A DNA stretch of 64,000 bases from Deinandra increscens subsp. villosa (taxonomy: Eukaryota; Streptophyta; Magnoliopsida; Asterales; Asteraceae). Positions 32,770 through 45,527 of the stretch are shown here, in pieces. Position 1 is the stretch's first letter. The number at the start of each line of letters is the position of its first letter. The position numbers and the translations under genes are program-made. The stretch lies in contig JBCNJP010000010.1 in the NCBI GenBank assembly GCA_039602395.1, positions 35,118,590-35,182,589 of the forward strand, given 5' to 3'. The notes below the pieces were generated by a model. That model did not search any database and had not been told where the DNA came from. It saw only the letters and a list, made by a program, of their open reading frames with translations.

Positions 32770-33371
32770 ATCCGCTCATCTTGCCACCTCTAGTTATAAA
32801 TAAATATTCTACACCTAAAAGAGTAATTTAAAAGTTTGTAATTGATGCTTTTAGAGAACTTATAGTGATAACCTTCATATTTTGCAAAAGAACCTAACGG
32901 CCTGCAAATCACTTTATAATTCTTTGTGCCTCATAAAATATTTGGCCCTTTATGTCAAACTAGTCTAATACTCACGCAATGCATCAACAATAATTTACAG
33001 CGCGCCAGATGTAATGACAGTGATAATTTACATTGGTTTAACTTTCTTTTCTAAGCACATGGATACAATTTACATAACGTAGAGGCAACTATATATGATG
33101 TTATAGTTTTTTCAAGATGAAAATTATGCTATAAAATATTTGGCCCTTTATGTCGAACTAGTCTAACACATAACTAATGATGGAATTACTCGGAACTACA
33201 TAATCGAAGTAAGAACCGGCTTAAACAAATAACTGAACCAAACAAAAATTGATTTTTAAAGAACTCTAGAACCAAGAACTTTTACTGAATATAGCTGCTT
33301 GCTAGGTTGACTTCCACAGATTAAGGTACCAAGAGTTAATCATTAAGCTGTAGTTTCTATATTGAAATGCC
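32770..33371. other. Gene-free stretch inside the CACTA element
   Basis: AT-rich, with no gene or repeat recognised. ATTTGGCCCTTTATGTC(A/G)AACTAGTCTAA occurs twice (about 32940 and 33139), a 30-bp direct repeat. Confidence 0.5.
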
Positions 33372-33379
33372 TTAACTCA

Positions 33380-33598
33380 CGTGCTCCTCTTCTTTAAGTG
33401 TTATATGAGGCAGCTTTTGATAGGGCTTCACTACTGTCATGTTAATCAAGTACTTCATGGTGACATCAAAAGTATTGTCACAAGAACAAAAATGGATGTT
33501 GTGAGGCATTATATCATTCAGTAAATGAACCTTTGTAACTTGTTGAGTCAATGAAAATAGTTTCCAATGAACCATTCCACGAGAATTGCTTACCTGAA
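33380..33598 (-). pseudogene. Unidentified exon-like segment in the CACTA element
   Basis: The minus strand is open from an acceptor-like TTTCAG (about 33595) to a donor-like CACGTGAGT (about 33376). It reads SRGMVHWKLFSLTQQVTKVH, NTFDVTMKYLINMTVVKPYQ and KLPHITLKEEEH. The splice-like borders suggest another captured host exon, as with the nitrilase exon nearby. I do not recognise the family. It could also be chance: the open frame is only about 73 codons. Confidence 0.3.
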
Positions 33599-33599
33599 A

Positions 33600-34232
33600 T
33601 ATGTAATCATATTTCTGAGAGTTGGAAAATAATATAACAAATGAATTTGGAATACCATGTTATATACACAAATGAAACTAGATGAATCATTAATTGCTTA
33701 TCCGACCTCTTTTCCTATTTTCTAACTATTTGGTATAGTAAAGAGAAATATTGGTTTTGTATGCTTCCACTATTCAAGGACTAAATAATTTGTTTTACAT
33801 TTCCATGTTAATGCTCATACTTATTTTGGATTACATTACATAGTAAAAAACACGACATGAATGAAAAAAGTATAGTTTATTAAAATCAAACCATAATCTT
33901 AGTATGTCAATATAGATTATAACTGTCCCATATAATATGCGACATACCTTTGATAAGTTCAGAATGCCCACATCACAATTTGACCACTTACTCATTAGAA
34001 GCAATATCTTCAAGATCTACACCAAAATCTAGTAGTTAAAAATCCCCAAGATTCTTCAAAATCACCCTAATTTAAGAGGATTTTGTTGATCAAAATGATC
34101 ACCGTTAAGAATGGTACAAACAATGACCAGATTTGACCCGACCCGGTTAAATTCATATAGGTTGATTTAACAAAGAAAAGGTGAAAGGAGTTGAATGTCA
34201 ATTAAAATGAATATTGAGAGAGGTGGAAATAC
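33600..34232. other. AT-rich, probably intron or flank of captured segments
   Basis: No gene recognised. The right part directly precedes the splice donor of the nitrilase-like exon and may be captured intron. Confidence 0.4.
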
Positions 34233-34466
34233 CTAAATCAGCTGTAATAAGTGCTTCACCGTCATAATTAGGTCCTGCAAGAACAGCCCCTGATGGCGAA
34301 ATTATAACACTGCCACCAACACAAACAACAGATTCTGGTGCTGGTTCTTCATATGTTCCGGTAAAAACGTATTCCAGCGGAGCAGGGTAATCTTTTCTTC
34401 TACAAAACCGCATTGTTGATAAAACAAAACATCCACCATCCAAGGCTATGTGTGTCATTGATGTTG
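34233..34466 (-). pseudogene. NIT4: Captured exon of a nitrilase-4-like gene
   Basis: A single 234-bp exon with an acceptor (CATGTAG|CAACATC) and donor (GATTTAG|GTATTTCC) intact. It encodes TSMTHIALDGGCFVLSTMRF, CRRKDYPAPLEYVF, then VVCVGGSVIISPSGAVLAGP and NYDGEALITADL. This matches my memory of plant NIT4, the bifunctional beta-cyanoalanine nitrilase/hydratase of cyanide detoxification, around the Cys-Arg-Arg-Lys-Asp-Tyr-Pro motif. The catalytic Cys exon and all others are absent, so it cannot make enzyme. It lies downstream of TnpD in the same orientation, so read-through transcripts could carry it, possibly spliced. Confidence 0.85.
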
Positions 34467-35047
34467 CTACATGATAAAACTTAGGAGTAGCAAAATTAAG
34501 CCAAACGAGTGTTTTAAAAGTTGGAAAAAAAACATATTCTGATGTTGAAACTGAGATATACGATGTTTACATCAAAACAGCAGTACATCAGTAACCAGCA
34601 AAATTAGTATCACTCAAACATTAAAAGTTTAAAAGCATCACTCGGATAACAACAGCAAACTGTGAATAAGCAGCACAATCAGTGGCAGCAACAATAAAGA
34701 CCCGAAATAGCAAGTAATATGGTAAACTGTTAGTCTCATAACTTGAGGACCAACACTTATTTTCTGAGCCGACAAATCAGAACTGTTTTAAGGTATTTCC
34801 CTATACTTAAATAGCATCACCTATGTCAGCAGTAGAGGTTCCCTCAAGTTGGCAGCGAAGATACTTGCATAGGTGCACTTCACACCCTCAGAAATTTGTT
34901 CCTGCAACCTGTGTTATAAAAGAAAAATGTCAGTAGTATTGAGACTTTAGCCTAGTTCATTTAGCACTATTGTCAATATGATTTTAAGCCAAAAAATGAA
35001 CATTTTAATCTTACATTGGAACAAGGTAGAGTAATAACTAACTAAAA
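34467..35047. other. Gene-free stretch between NIT4-like exon and TnpD
   Basis: AT-rich, no gene recognised. The first part may be captured intron of the nitrilase gene. Confidence 0.45.
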
Positions 35048-38000
35048 TCATGAAGGAGATTCAAATAGATCTTCATCTCCATCGAAAACTAAGCTATTAT
35101 TGTCAACTAGAGTCCCATTTAAACCCTGTCTAACTAATTCAATATTCATATTTTCATCAAGTTGAGGACCCATGGATGTGTCACTCTGCAAATGTGTTTC
35201 CACATCATCAAGACATATTTGCTCTTTCATGTCATAAGAATCTCTAGGCGTTGTCTTGATCACAACTTTCCATCCTTTGTCAACAAGATCTGCAACATAA
35301 AATACTTGTTGTGCTTGAGAAGCTAGTATAAAAGGCTCATTATGAGACTTCAAACCTTCAAAATTAAGTAGAGTAAACCCATTATCATCTTCTTTTTTTC
35401 TTGAACCATTCGAGATCCAATCACAATGGAACAAAACTACTTTCTTATCAGCATCATACTCCAACTCAATGATCTCATTCAAAATCCCATAGTATGTTAC
35501 ATCTCCCACGATAGGATTGTTATCTCTAGCACTCGAGAAGCTATTTGTCATGGCCTCAAGCATAACTCCACTATTTTGTGTTTTCCTATTCTTTTCCAGG
35601 TCTTTTGTGTGAAACCGGAAACCATTTATGATAAATCCCTTATATCTTGTAACAAACTCAGCTGGGCCACTTGCCAAGATCCTTAAATCTTCAGTGATTC
35701 TATGATCCCCACTAGAATGCAGCTCTGCAACCTAAATTAAGGCAAGATGAGTTAAGTTATTTGTTATACATCCTGTTGTTAGAAGGTTTAAAATGTTATA
35801 TCATTGTAATTGCCATTTAAAAGTAATACACCTATGACTCTTACTTACATGATCTTGAAACCACGACTCAAAAGTCTCACAATGTAAACGTTGAATATCG
35901 CGCTCACGTAATTTCCGTTTCCGATTTTCATGACGAACAATTGCCAAATGTTCTCTGTAATGTCAAAAGATCACATTAATGATAATGACAATAATAATGT
36001 AAAAATAATATAAATAATGAAACTCAACTTCTAATAAAAGTACTTACGTTCTAAATTCATCAACTTCACTACAATTGAACAACACATATGAATGTGCTAC
36101 AGCCAAAGTGTCAAGGTCTAGTAGTTCTACATTTGAAGCACCAATCGGTCGACCCGACATAGAGAAGATAGGTAAAACATCTTCATAACCACCATCATCA
36201 TAATTTCGACTCGTCTTATTATGTATAGTCTCGACATCACTGGATAAGTATAATGAACAAAATGACAAACACTCTTCTGCTAAATATCCTTCTGCAATGG
36301 AGCCCTCGGGTTTGCTTCTGTTTCGCACGTAAGATTTTAATGTAGATAAAAGCCTGAGTAATCAAAAAATTTAATATGAGATTCAATAATAGTCTTTATA
36401 AAAAATTATTTACTACAATATAAATGCCCACCTCTCAATAGGATACATCCATCGGTAATGAACTGGGCCTCCTAATTTGGCCTCTGAAGCAAGATGAACT
36501 GAAAGATGAACCATGATGTCAAAGAATGATGGTGGAAAAATCCTTTCTAAATCACAAAGGATTTTTCCAATGTCACTTTCCATTTGAACCAAATCATTTG
36601 GATTAAGTACTTTTGAACATAATTGTCTATAGTATCGACATAGCTTCATCACAGGATAGCGCACTTGCTTAGGTAATACATTTCGCAAGGCAAGGGGAAG
36701 CAACTGCTGCATCAAAATATGGCTATCATGACTTTTAAGGCCAGAAAGTTTTGGAGGTTTTAAATCTATGCATCTTGATATATTAGATGCATAACCATGA
36801 GGAACTTTCACCTTCTTAAGCACACGACAAAATATATCTTTCTCTTCTTTATCCATTGAGAAACAAGCAGGCGGTAGATACACTTTGTTGTTATTTTGAA
36901 CTTTAGGATGAAGTTCAGGTCTAATACCCATTTCTTGTAAACAAGGCGAGCTTTTATATGATCCTTGGTCTTTCCATCTAGATTCATTATCGTTCCAACG
37001 ACACTGTCACAAACATTCTTCTCAATATGCATTACATCTAAATTATGCCGTATCAAGTTATCTTTCCAGTATGGTAACTCAAAAAAAATACTTCTCTTTT
37101 TCCAGTTAAATGGTAGATTTGGGTTGGTCTTCACAAGTTTTCCAAATTTAATTTCAAAACCATTTAGCTCGTCAAGTACTTCTGACCCTGTTAAGCCACG
37201 TGGTTGCCTCTCATGTTCTTCTGTGCCATCAAAAGACTTCTTATCTTTTCGAAAAGCATGATCACTTGGCAAATATCGACGATGTCCCATGAAACAATGT
37301 TTTTTTTGCCATGAGTTAAGCGTTGTGATTTTGTATGCTTGTGGCAAGAAGGACATGAAAGTTTACCTTTGGTGCTCCATCCCGATAAATTAGCATAAGC
37401 TGGAAAGTCACTTATTGTCCATAACAAAGAAGCACGCATCCGAAAGTTACTCTTTGTTGATGCATCATAAGTCTCTACTCCATTAATATCCCACAGCTCC
37501 TTTAGCTCAACCACCAAAGGTTCCATATAGACATCTATATTATTCCCTGGAGCAGATGGGCTGGGTATAAGTAAAGATAGCATGAAATAAGCTTGTTTCA
37601 TGCACATCCAAGGAGGTAGATTATATGGCATCAAAACAACAGGCCATGTACTATGAGAAACACTCATAGTTCTATAAGGGTTAAACCCGTCACTCGCTAA
37701 ACCAAGCCTGACATTCCGAGATTCCTTAGCAAATTCAGGATACTTAAAATCAAATGTTTTCCAAGCTGGGGAATCTGCGGGATGTCTCAAGTAACCATCT
37801 TTTGTGCGACTCTCTTCATGCCATCTCATGGAGGCAGCAGTTTTAGATGACATAAACAACCTTTGCAACCGTGGTATGAGGGGAAAATAACGCAAAACCT
37901 TTGCTCCAATCTTCTTATCTGGATTGGATGTGGTTGGCTCATCTTCAGAATCATTTTCACTTGCTTTATACCTTGACGTATGACATATGTCACAATGTTG

Positions 38001-38661
38001 TTTTATCTTTGTTTTCTTTCCAGTACAGCATACAATCATTAGGACATGCATCAATTTTCTCATAACTAAGTCCCAACTCTCTTATTATCTTCCTTAGGTC
38101 ATACAATGACTTCGGTATGGAAGCATCTGGGAAGGCTTCCCTTAAAGTATCAAGCATCATGCTGAAACCCTTGTCATTACATTTCCCAATACACTTACTA
38201 TGAAATAGTCTAATGACAAAAGAAAGAACTGAGAACTTTTTACACCCGGGATATAGTTCTTTCTTTGCATCTTCCAATACTTTATAAAACCTCTTCGCTT
38301 CAGTGTTTGGCGTACTCCGACTTTCATTTCCTATTCCTATTTCATTTTCATGTCTGCTCTCACCAAACCCGTGGAAGGCATCATGCACCAATCCTTGCAT
38401 GTCATCTTCAGCATCCAACATAGGACTATCAGATCGTTCGGAAATCAAAGGAGCAATTTTATAGCCTTTAATAAACCCGACACATATCAGATGCATTCTA
38501 GCTTGTTCTCGATCAACCCATACTTGATTACAGCAATCAATACACGAACATAATATCTGACCATTTTTACCATCTATAGAAAAGATATAATCAAGAAATT
38601 CATCAAGACCTTTTTCATATTCAGTGGTAGCTCTTGATAAACACATCCAACTCGTGTCCAT
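35048..38661 (-). pseudogene. CACTA TnpD-like transposase (Transposase_21 family)
   Basis: Catalytic transposase of En/Spm elements. The first ATG (38661) opens MDTSWMCLSRATTEYEKGLD, the transposase-associated domain (CSCIDCCNQVW). Then come the Transposase_21 region (WHEESRTKDGYLRHPADSPA, LGLASDGFNPYRTMSVSHST, FPAYANLSGWSTKGKLSCPS and, after a shift, FMGHRRYLPSDHAFRKDKKS, DVMHIEKNVCDS), DUF4218 (HDSHILMQQLLPLALRNVLP, HYRWMYPIERW) and C-terminal DUF4216 (RYKGFIINGFRFHTKDLEKN). Introns separate the last exons (near 36340-36430, 35940-36050 and 35730-35850). Three 1-nt shifts break it: near 38000 (A run), near 37302 (eight A) and near 36940. All domains are still recognisable, so decay is recent, or the homopolymer shifts are assembly errors. 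Confidence 0.82.
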
Positions 38662-41511
38662 TTTAGGCCTGGATTAAACAAAAAATATATAAAAAAAATT
38701 TATAAGTTAAAAGTTAAAAGATGTAAAAAATATGCAGTTTTAAAAGTGTTGTAATAACCTAGGCCATTGTAATGCATAATACAAATTACAAATACTGAGC
38801 AAACCACATGGCCCATGAAACCTACAACTACATAAATATGAAATTTCATAAACTATTCTGTTTAGATGCATAGAATTCACACATTTGCAAATGAATCTAA
38901 CCAAATGGGGCCTCCTAATGCCTAAACAGATTACATCTAACTAACATGACTGATGTTTTCTGTGACTGCACGATACAGACCACATAAAAAGGGACGCATA
39001 TCAGATTTGTTGCTTCTCAAGCAAACCACAATAAGCTAAAAACCACAATAAGCTCATGTTTTCTGTAACTGAATGCCACAGCTCACACGAAAGGAACACA
39101 CACCAGGGTTGTTTATAGACCACATAAAATGAACACATATAAAGTTAGTTCATACATACGTACACAATTTTCATCATCCAACAGCCTTTACTTAGACCAG
39201 AAACAAACAATACAATACACCTAAAAAATAAATTTCACTGGGAAAACTAACCTTCAAAATGTTGATATCGTCCCTTAATCGACGACACTGCACATACAAA
39301 GCAAAGAAAAGTCTATGAGGAAACGAAAAGAAAATTAACACACAAACTTCTCTATCTACGTAGAGACACTCTCTATCTTTAATTGCAAAGGTGATAGCCT
39401 ATATAATTGCATTTGGATACTTTTTTTTTTACTAAATCATTTTGACTACCACAAATATGTGGACTTTAACTTGAGACCAATCAGTAAATAACAAAAAAAA
39501 AGGTAGTAAAGACCAATAGTATCCATACGAAATGTAGCTACTATCCTGAACTTAATCATAGCCTAATAAAATGACAAAAAAAATATATTCATAAAAATGA
39601 TGGAGAGTCAACTAAGCACATACTACATAAGATAGAAACCTTTGAAGCCTACAATTACATAAACATGAAGCTGCACATCAACTATATAGTTTGGATGCAT
39701 AAAAGTCACACATTTGCAATCTGAAGTACATAAATGCTAAGATAGAAACTTAACATTTTTGGCCTCTTTGACCCATAACACAGTTACTTTTTAATATGTA
39801 CCCGACATTCAAGAACTAAGGCATTGATGCAAAAGTAACAGTTAACCGAAAGAAAATAACAAAACTATATAGCAATTAATAAAGTAGTCAATCTGCTCAC
39901 AATATCACTGGTTATAAATTAAATTAACCGACCAAGCAACCAAGGAAGCTAAAACTAAGTCCAACAGGAGCTTCAACCTAAAGAATCCATGATGCAAAAG
40001 CCAAAAGCCCATCTGATATTCTCCACAAATATTAATCACCCATCTGGATCAACAGTGTAAGCATCATTTGGACCAGATCACAAATACCATCCAAATTAAG
40101 AAATTATGTTTACCAATAGCATAAAATCTTTGTTAACTGCAGAAGTCAAATATTGGACCAATAAAGTCATTTTTGATTGAACTTTCCATGGTAATTCTTA
40201 TATTTTACTCAAAAAACATATCAAGGTTCCAGAGACATACTCAAAAACTTTCTGTACCTCTAATGACATCAATGATTTTGATTAAGCTTTAAATAACATT
40301 ATTATTAAATATTTATTATTATTAGGTATTACTAAGTTTTACGGGCCGGTCCGGGTTGAACCGGACACACGAAACCCAAACCCATGACCCAACCCATTTG
40401 AAAAAATAGTAACCCAAACCATTTTATTTTTCCAGTTTAAGCGGGTTGGGTCGGTTTTCCGGGTTCATGAACACCCTTTTAATGAAACCAAGTAAATTTT
40501 GTGAACCATAATTTTATTTTCGAAGTCTCATAACTATACCTGAGATAAACCACAACTATTAAAAATAGGAAATAATTATATGCTTCCTGAAGTACCAAAT
40601 TTTATATATTCGTTACCCACCTATCTGAAATATATACATGTAATCTCTCGTTTACAAAGGGAAACACCTAAGTTATATGATTCCAGAAGCATAGGTTATT
40701 TCGTTAAAAATAATCATTAGATATTATTAATAAACTTAGTTAAAAATATAACTATTATTAAAAAAACTAAAGATATTTATGTCTAACATAAATTTCTATA
40801 AGTAAAAAATCAAATATGGAATTAATATTTTTAGTTATAAATTTCTATTAGTAAAAAATAAAACATGGAATTATTATTTTTAGTTTTAGTTCTAATCATC
40901 GTAAATTAAAAATTAACAGTTAGATAGGCTTCTTGTTATATATCTACTTTACAGATACATAGCGTACCAATTTATGAAAAATTTAAGAATCAATCTGGTT
41001 TTTGGCGCTGGCGCTGCGAAAATCAAGCCACCACATTCGTTCAATCCAATTTGAAAGATGACACACTCAGTTTTATCGATGGAAATCAAGTTTCACACAC
41101 GGTTTGTGGGGATACAGTTCAAGGTTTGCTATCTAAAGGTGAAGGCTAGGGTTTTGTGTGGGCTACAAAATTTGAAGGTAAACAATTATCTTTAGTGAAT
41201 AGATGAATCATATTATGTGTTTTCTACATCAATTAGTTGTTTTCCCATATCAATTTCGTTGTTTACCATGAATCAATTAGTTGTTTTCTATATCAATTTC
41301 GTTTTTTTCATGAATCTATCCATGATTGAAATCAATTAGTTGTTTTCTATATCAATTGGTTGTTTTTTTCCATATCAATTTCTTTGTTTTCAATTCCATG
41401 ACTGACATTTTTCTTAGATTTGATCTTATTTGCATATTTAGGGAACCACTTTGTATGAACTTATTTCAAACAGTTGTGGCACATATATAGTATTTGCACA
41501 TTTTATTCTAG
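38662..41511. other. Shared upstream region between TnpD and TnpA genes
   Basis: Nearly 2.9 kb, AT-rich, separating the divergent transposase genes, so their promoters should lie here. I see no convincing TATA pair. 41000-41180 is GC-richer and ends near GAAGGTAAACAA, which could be a 5' leader exon and donor for the plus-strand gene. Confidence 0.4.
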
Positions 41512-41595
41512 GCATTAGCTGTGATAGAGTATTTGGTAGCAAATGGGTCTGAGCGGGCAGTTGATGAAATTATGGAACATACTTATCAGATCTAT
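41512..41595 (+). pseudogene. Captured exon of an epsin (ENTH domain) gene
   Basis: Exactly 84 bp between an acceptor (TTCTAG) and a donor (GTATGT). It encodes 28 residues starting ALAVIEYLVANGSERAVDEI and ending MEHTYQIY. This is the helix of the ENTH domain found in plant epsin/clathrin-interactor proteins, which bind phosphoinositides during vesicle budding. The frame is fully open and splice sites are intact. Other epsin exons are not seen nearby. It lies in the leader of the TnpA gene in the same orientation, so it could be spliced into the TnpA transcript. Confidence 0.85.
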
Positions 41596-42157
41596 GTATG
41601 TCTTTTTTTAGTTATAATAGTCTTTCTTTTTTCCAAGGTGACTGCAAAATCAAATTACAGGCTTAAATTTAATAAAATAAATAAGTATGAGTAAGTTCAA
41701 CATGACAAGAGCTTCGCCTTTTTCCTTCATTTTCTCTTCATATTCATGTGGAGAAATGTGAAACAGACCATGTATAACTTATATTTCACTAAATAATGTA
41801 ATAAAATGTAGTTACATAATGATTTTAAATATATATTTGAACCGAGTATATCTTTACTCGTTCCATTTTTACATTTCTTTTCTTGAGAACAAGATTCAAG
41901 GTGTCCTCAATGTTTTCTAGCTTTGTCCAGGGCACCATCTGCCTCTGCACCAATTAATAGCAAGCAAATATGAGTCTTGAACTAGTGACTAACAATATGT
42001 GCTAAAAAAAATATAAGCAAATATGAGTCTTGAACTAGTGACCACTATGATAATTGATTGTGTAAAAATACTAGTGTTTTATTCTTTACCCAACATTATA
42101 ATTCATATATTACATGTACTTTTAGCAGTTGTTTACTTTACTTCCAACATATCACTA
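41596..42157. other. Non-coding between epsin exon and TnpA
   Basis: AT-rich. It contains a 36-bp near-exact direct repeat (AAGCAAATATGAGTCTTGAACTAGTGAC at about 41963 and 42015). Confidence 0.5.
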
Positions 42158-43190
42158 ATGGAAGATAAAAGCAAGCAAGATCAAAGCTCCTCAAGACATT
42201 TGAATGATTATGAGCAGAGTAGACGTTTGAGGATTCAAGAGAACCAAAAAAAATTACAAGCTCTAGGAGTGAAAAATATTGCTAAGTCTGTCACAAGTCT
42301 AGTAGATAGTTGTAAAGCAAAGAAAAGGAAAAAGAAACCAATGGTTACCAACAAGAAAGATGTAGAGTATATGCCTGATTTTGATGTTGAAGGTGAGCAA
42401 GATTATGAAGAAGAAGATGCTACCAGAGTTAGACTTTCCAAAAAGGTACCGATATTGACAAACAAATTCTGATTATATAAGTACTCTGTGTTTTTTCTCT
42501 GATAACAATTCAACTTCTTACAGCAACCCCGTCCACAATACATTGCGCCGATGTCATTAAAAAGATGTGCTAATTTGGCAAAGCAACGAGTGATTGCTCT
42601 AAAGGAAAAAGAGAAGCTCCAATAGAATATAGAAAGTTCTTATTATATTGCAATACACAAATCAGGTGATATTTGATGATTACTGAGTTAGATTCAATTA
42701 ACTTTTTTTGATACTTACCTTTTTCTAACTACGTATATGAATGAAGACCAAAATGGTGCTGAAAATGATGATATTGAAGATAATGGAAATGAAGACATGG
42801 ATGATGACATAGATGTGGATGAAGCTTATGAAGCACAACATGGTTTCGAAGATAATGGAAATGAAGACATGGATGATCGCGAGAATGATATAGAATATGA
42901 GAATAATGAACATGGCCAAGAAGATCATGCAGGTACTCAACTAGTAAATGAAAGGTCTAATTTAACTACTTGATTGTGTTTTTGGTTGGTTTGTAAATCG
43001 TACTAATCTTGTATCTATTTGGAATTATAGTTAGTTTTGGAACAAAGAGAATGGTGGATACTGGAACTAGCAACACTTTTGGAAAGACTAGCCAACAAGA
43101 TCATGAGGATGAAATAATTTTAGACTTGGACGATTCTAACTATGATAAAGGTACATAGGTTCTTTCATGTTATATGATTAACATGTTTAC

Positions 43191-43195
43191 TATAC

Positions 43196-43250
<55 letters not shown>
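43191..43250. repeat. (TA)n microsatellite
   Basis: About 60 bp of nearly pure TA/TATACA repeats at the start of the long TnpA intron. Confidence 0.9.
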
Positions 43251-43255
<5 letters not shown>

Positions 43256-45527
43256 GTGATATGATTAACATGTTCACTAATCTGCATATTCAATTATGAA
43301 GGTATAACATGTGCAAAACCTACATTATTTGCTATCAATAAACTCAGCCTTAACGGGTCATAAGATGTTGGATACATACTATATGCACAGCAGATTCAAC
43401 ACACAATTAATCTTCAAAATAGCAATAATATAGAAGGCATAGCATCATAGACTTTAGGTGGGCTAACTTAGAATTTTTCTACATAACTCCTACTGATTCC
43501 AAAAATTGCAGATACGCCATGAAAGCTAGCAACTGCCCGTACATATATTTATTAACATAGCTGGTAGCAATGCACAAAAGCTAGGTTTTTTCTTGATTTT
43601 CTACTTACTACCCTTACAAAAGATTATAATTTCAACACTGTGCCATTCCAAAAGACCTTGCGCCTGCATTGACCCAATAACTTATCATGTGGCATCCTTA
43701 AGCATACAAAATTTGACTGAGATGAGGCAACAAACAAAATAAAGATACAAAATTTGGCTGTAGGCCACAAAAATAAAGATAGACATCCCAAAAAATAAAG
43801 GAAACAAGTAACCCTTAACTTAAGCACACTGAAACTGTCTTGTCAAATCAGATTGCGGCAAAAGTGAAGAAAACAACTATTTTCTCTCTGAATATTGAAA
43901 ATGCCTTTTTAAAGAAAAGTGAACATGAAAACAAATGGGCCTGGATTTTTATACTGTTATATCATTTCATATAAAAGTTTTATCACATGCCTAGAGTAGT
44001 TGTATCTATCAACTCATATGAATTGACTAATTTACTTATATGTCAAATTATAGTTGTTTTCACGAATTAGTTTGACTTTTATAGAAAAGTCAACTTTAAA
44101 TTAGTGTCATATTAGATAAATTGCAATTTACATGTCTATGATTTTATCACCATAAATTCTATATTAATTGTCATTATCTGTATGAAAACTTTGGATGCAA
44201 ACCAACATATATATGTGATGCTGGTTAGTTACATGTTTGGTCATTACCAAAATCTTCATTTGTTTTCACCTGAATTATTGTTCTTTTTACCACACAGTTT
44301 GACTTAAGTTGGTTATATCTATTAAATCACATGTGTTATTTAAGTTGGTTATATCTATTAAATCACATGCATTATTTAATTTTCTTATAAGTCGAATTAT
44401 AGTTCCTTTCATGAAATAGTTTAATTTTTATAGAACGGCAAACTTGAAATTGTTTTCGTAGTGGTTAATGCTATTATATGAAATTATTGAATGAAGTAAA
44501 TACATACTCACAAATGCAAGCGACCGCAAGTGATTTAACAACTAACTAAGATCAGAGAGTAATATAAATATCCCATGTGATGCAAGATATAACTAATGGA
44601 AAGTATCACAAAATTTTTACAAAACGGAACACCCTTTTACTCAAACAAATTAATGAAACCCCCAAAAATTAAACATATGCAATTTCAACTCAACCCCTTT
44701 AGCTATATGAGTAATATCAGTAAACACAAACAAAATACAGCCATTTAAAAAGCTAAGCATGTTACAACTGCTGGGCCTTACCAAAACAAATAACATGAGT
44801 TGTATGTATATGTGAATTGTATGTGTGAAGATCTAAATAGCATGCACCAACTATATGAAATAACAAATAAACTTACAGAGTAAAGCTCCAAGTAGCAAAA
44901 AAAAAACTCCTTTAAAGCTATATTCCTGAGAAAAGAGGGGAAAAGACAGAGTTATGAAGGTAATGTGTGCTCACCAAAATTTAAACAAAGTCTAAGATAA
45001 GAAAAAATAAATAGGTTAGACTCAACCAACAAATGATGACTACATGAACAAAGAAAGGGTAAGTACATGATCAAATGTGAAGAACAAACTGAGTTGCCAC
45101 AAAAACACACCAAATAAAGGAATATCATTAACAATGAACATGCAAAAATAATTATCAGTTACCAAAAACAACTTAGATCCTGTATACATGTACAAAAGCA
45201 GGCATTATAGTTACCACTAAATTCTTACAAGAATATTACATTGAATGTGAACATCAGTGATTAAATCAGTATTAAACTCAATTACCAACATTGAAAAAAT
45301 CTTATAAACAACAGTCTCTGTAGATGATATTGTACATCAGCCGTGGTATTCAACTTTAGATGAGCATGTGCCATTCCATCTTCCCATTCACGACTAGGCA
45401 TTTCAACAAACAGTTTATATGTGCTCAAATTGAATCAACAAACCAAGTAAGATACCAAAATAAACAAAACGTATGAAAATAAATACATGTTGATGATTGA
45501 AGAGCAAATACATGACCATTTTTGTAG
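43251..45527. other. Long intron of TnpA, no gene seen
   Basis: AT-rich. TTAAGTTGGTTATATCTATTAAATCACATG repeats at about 44302 and 44340. No coding or terminal motifs of a further insertion were recognised. Confidence 0.5.
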
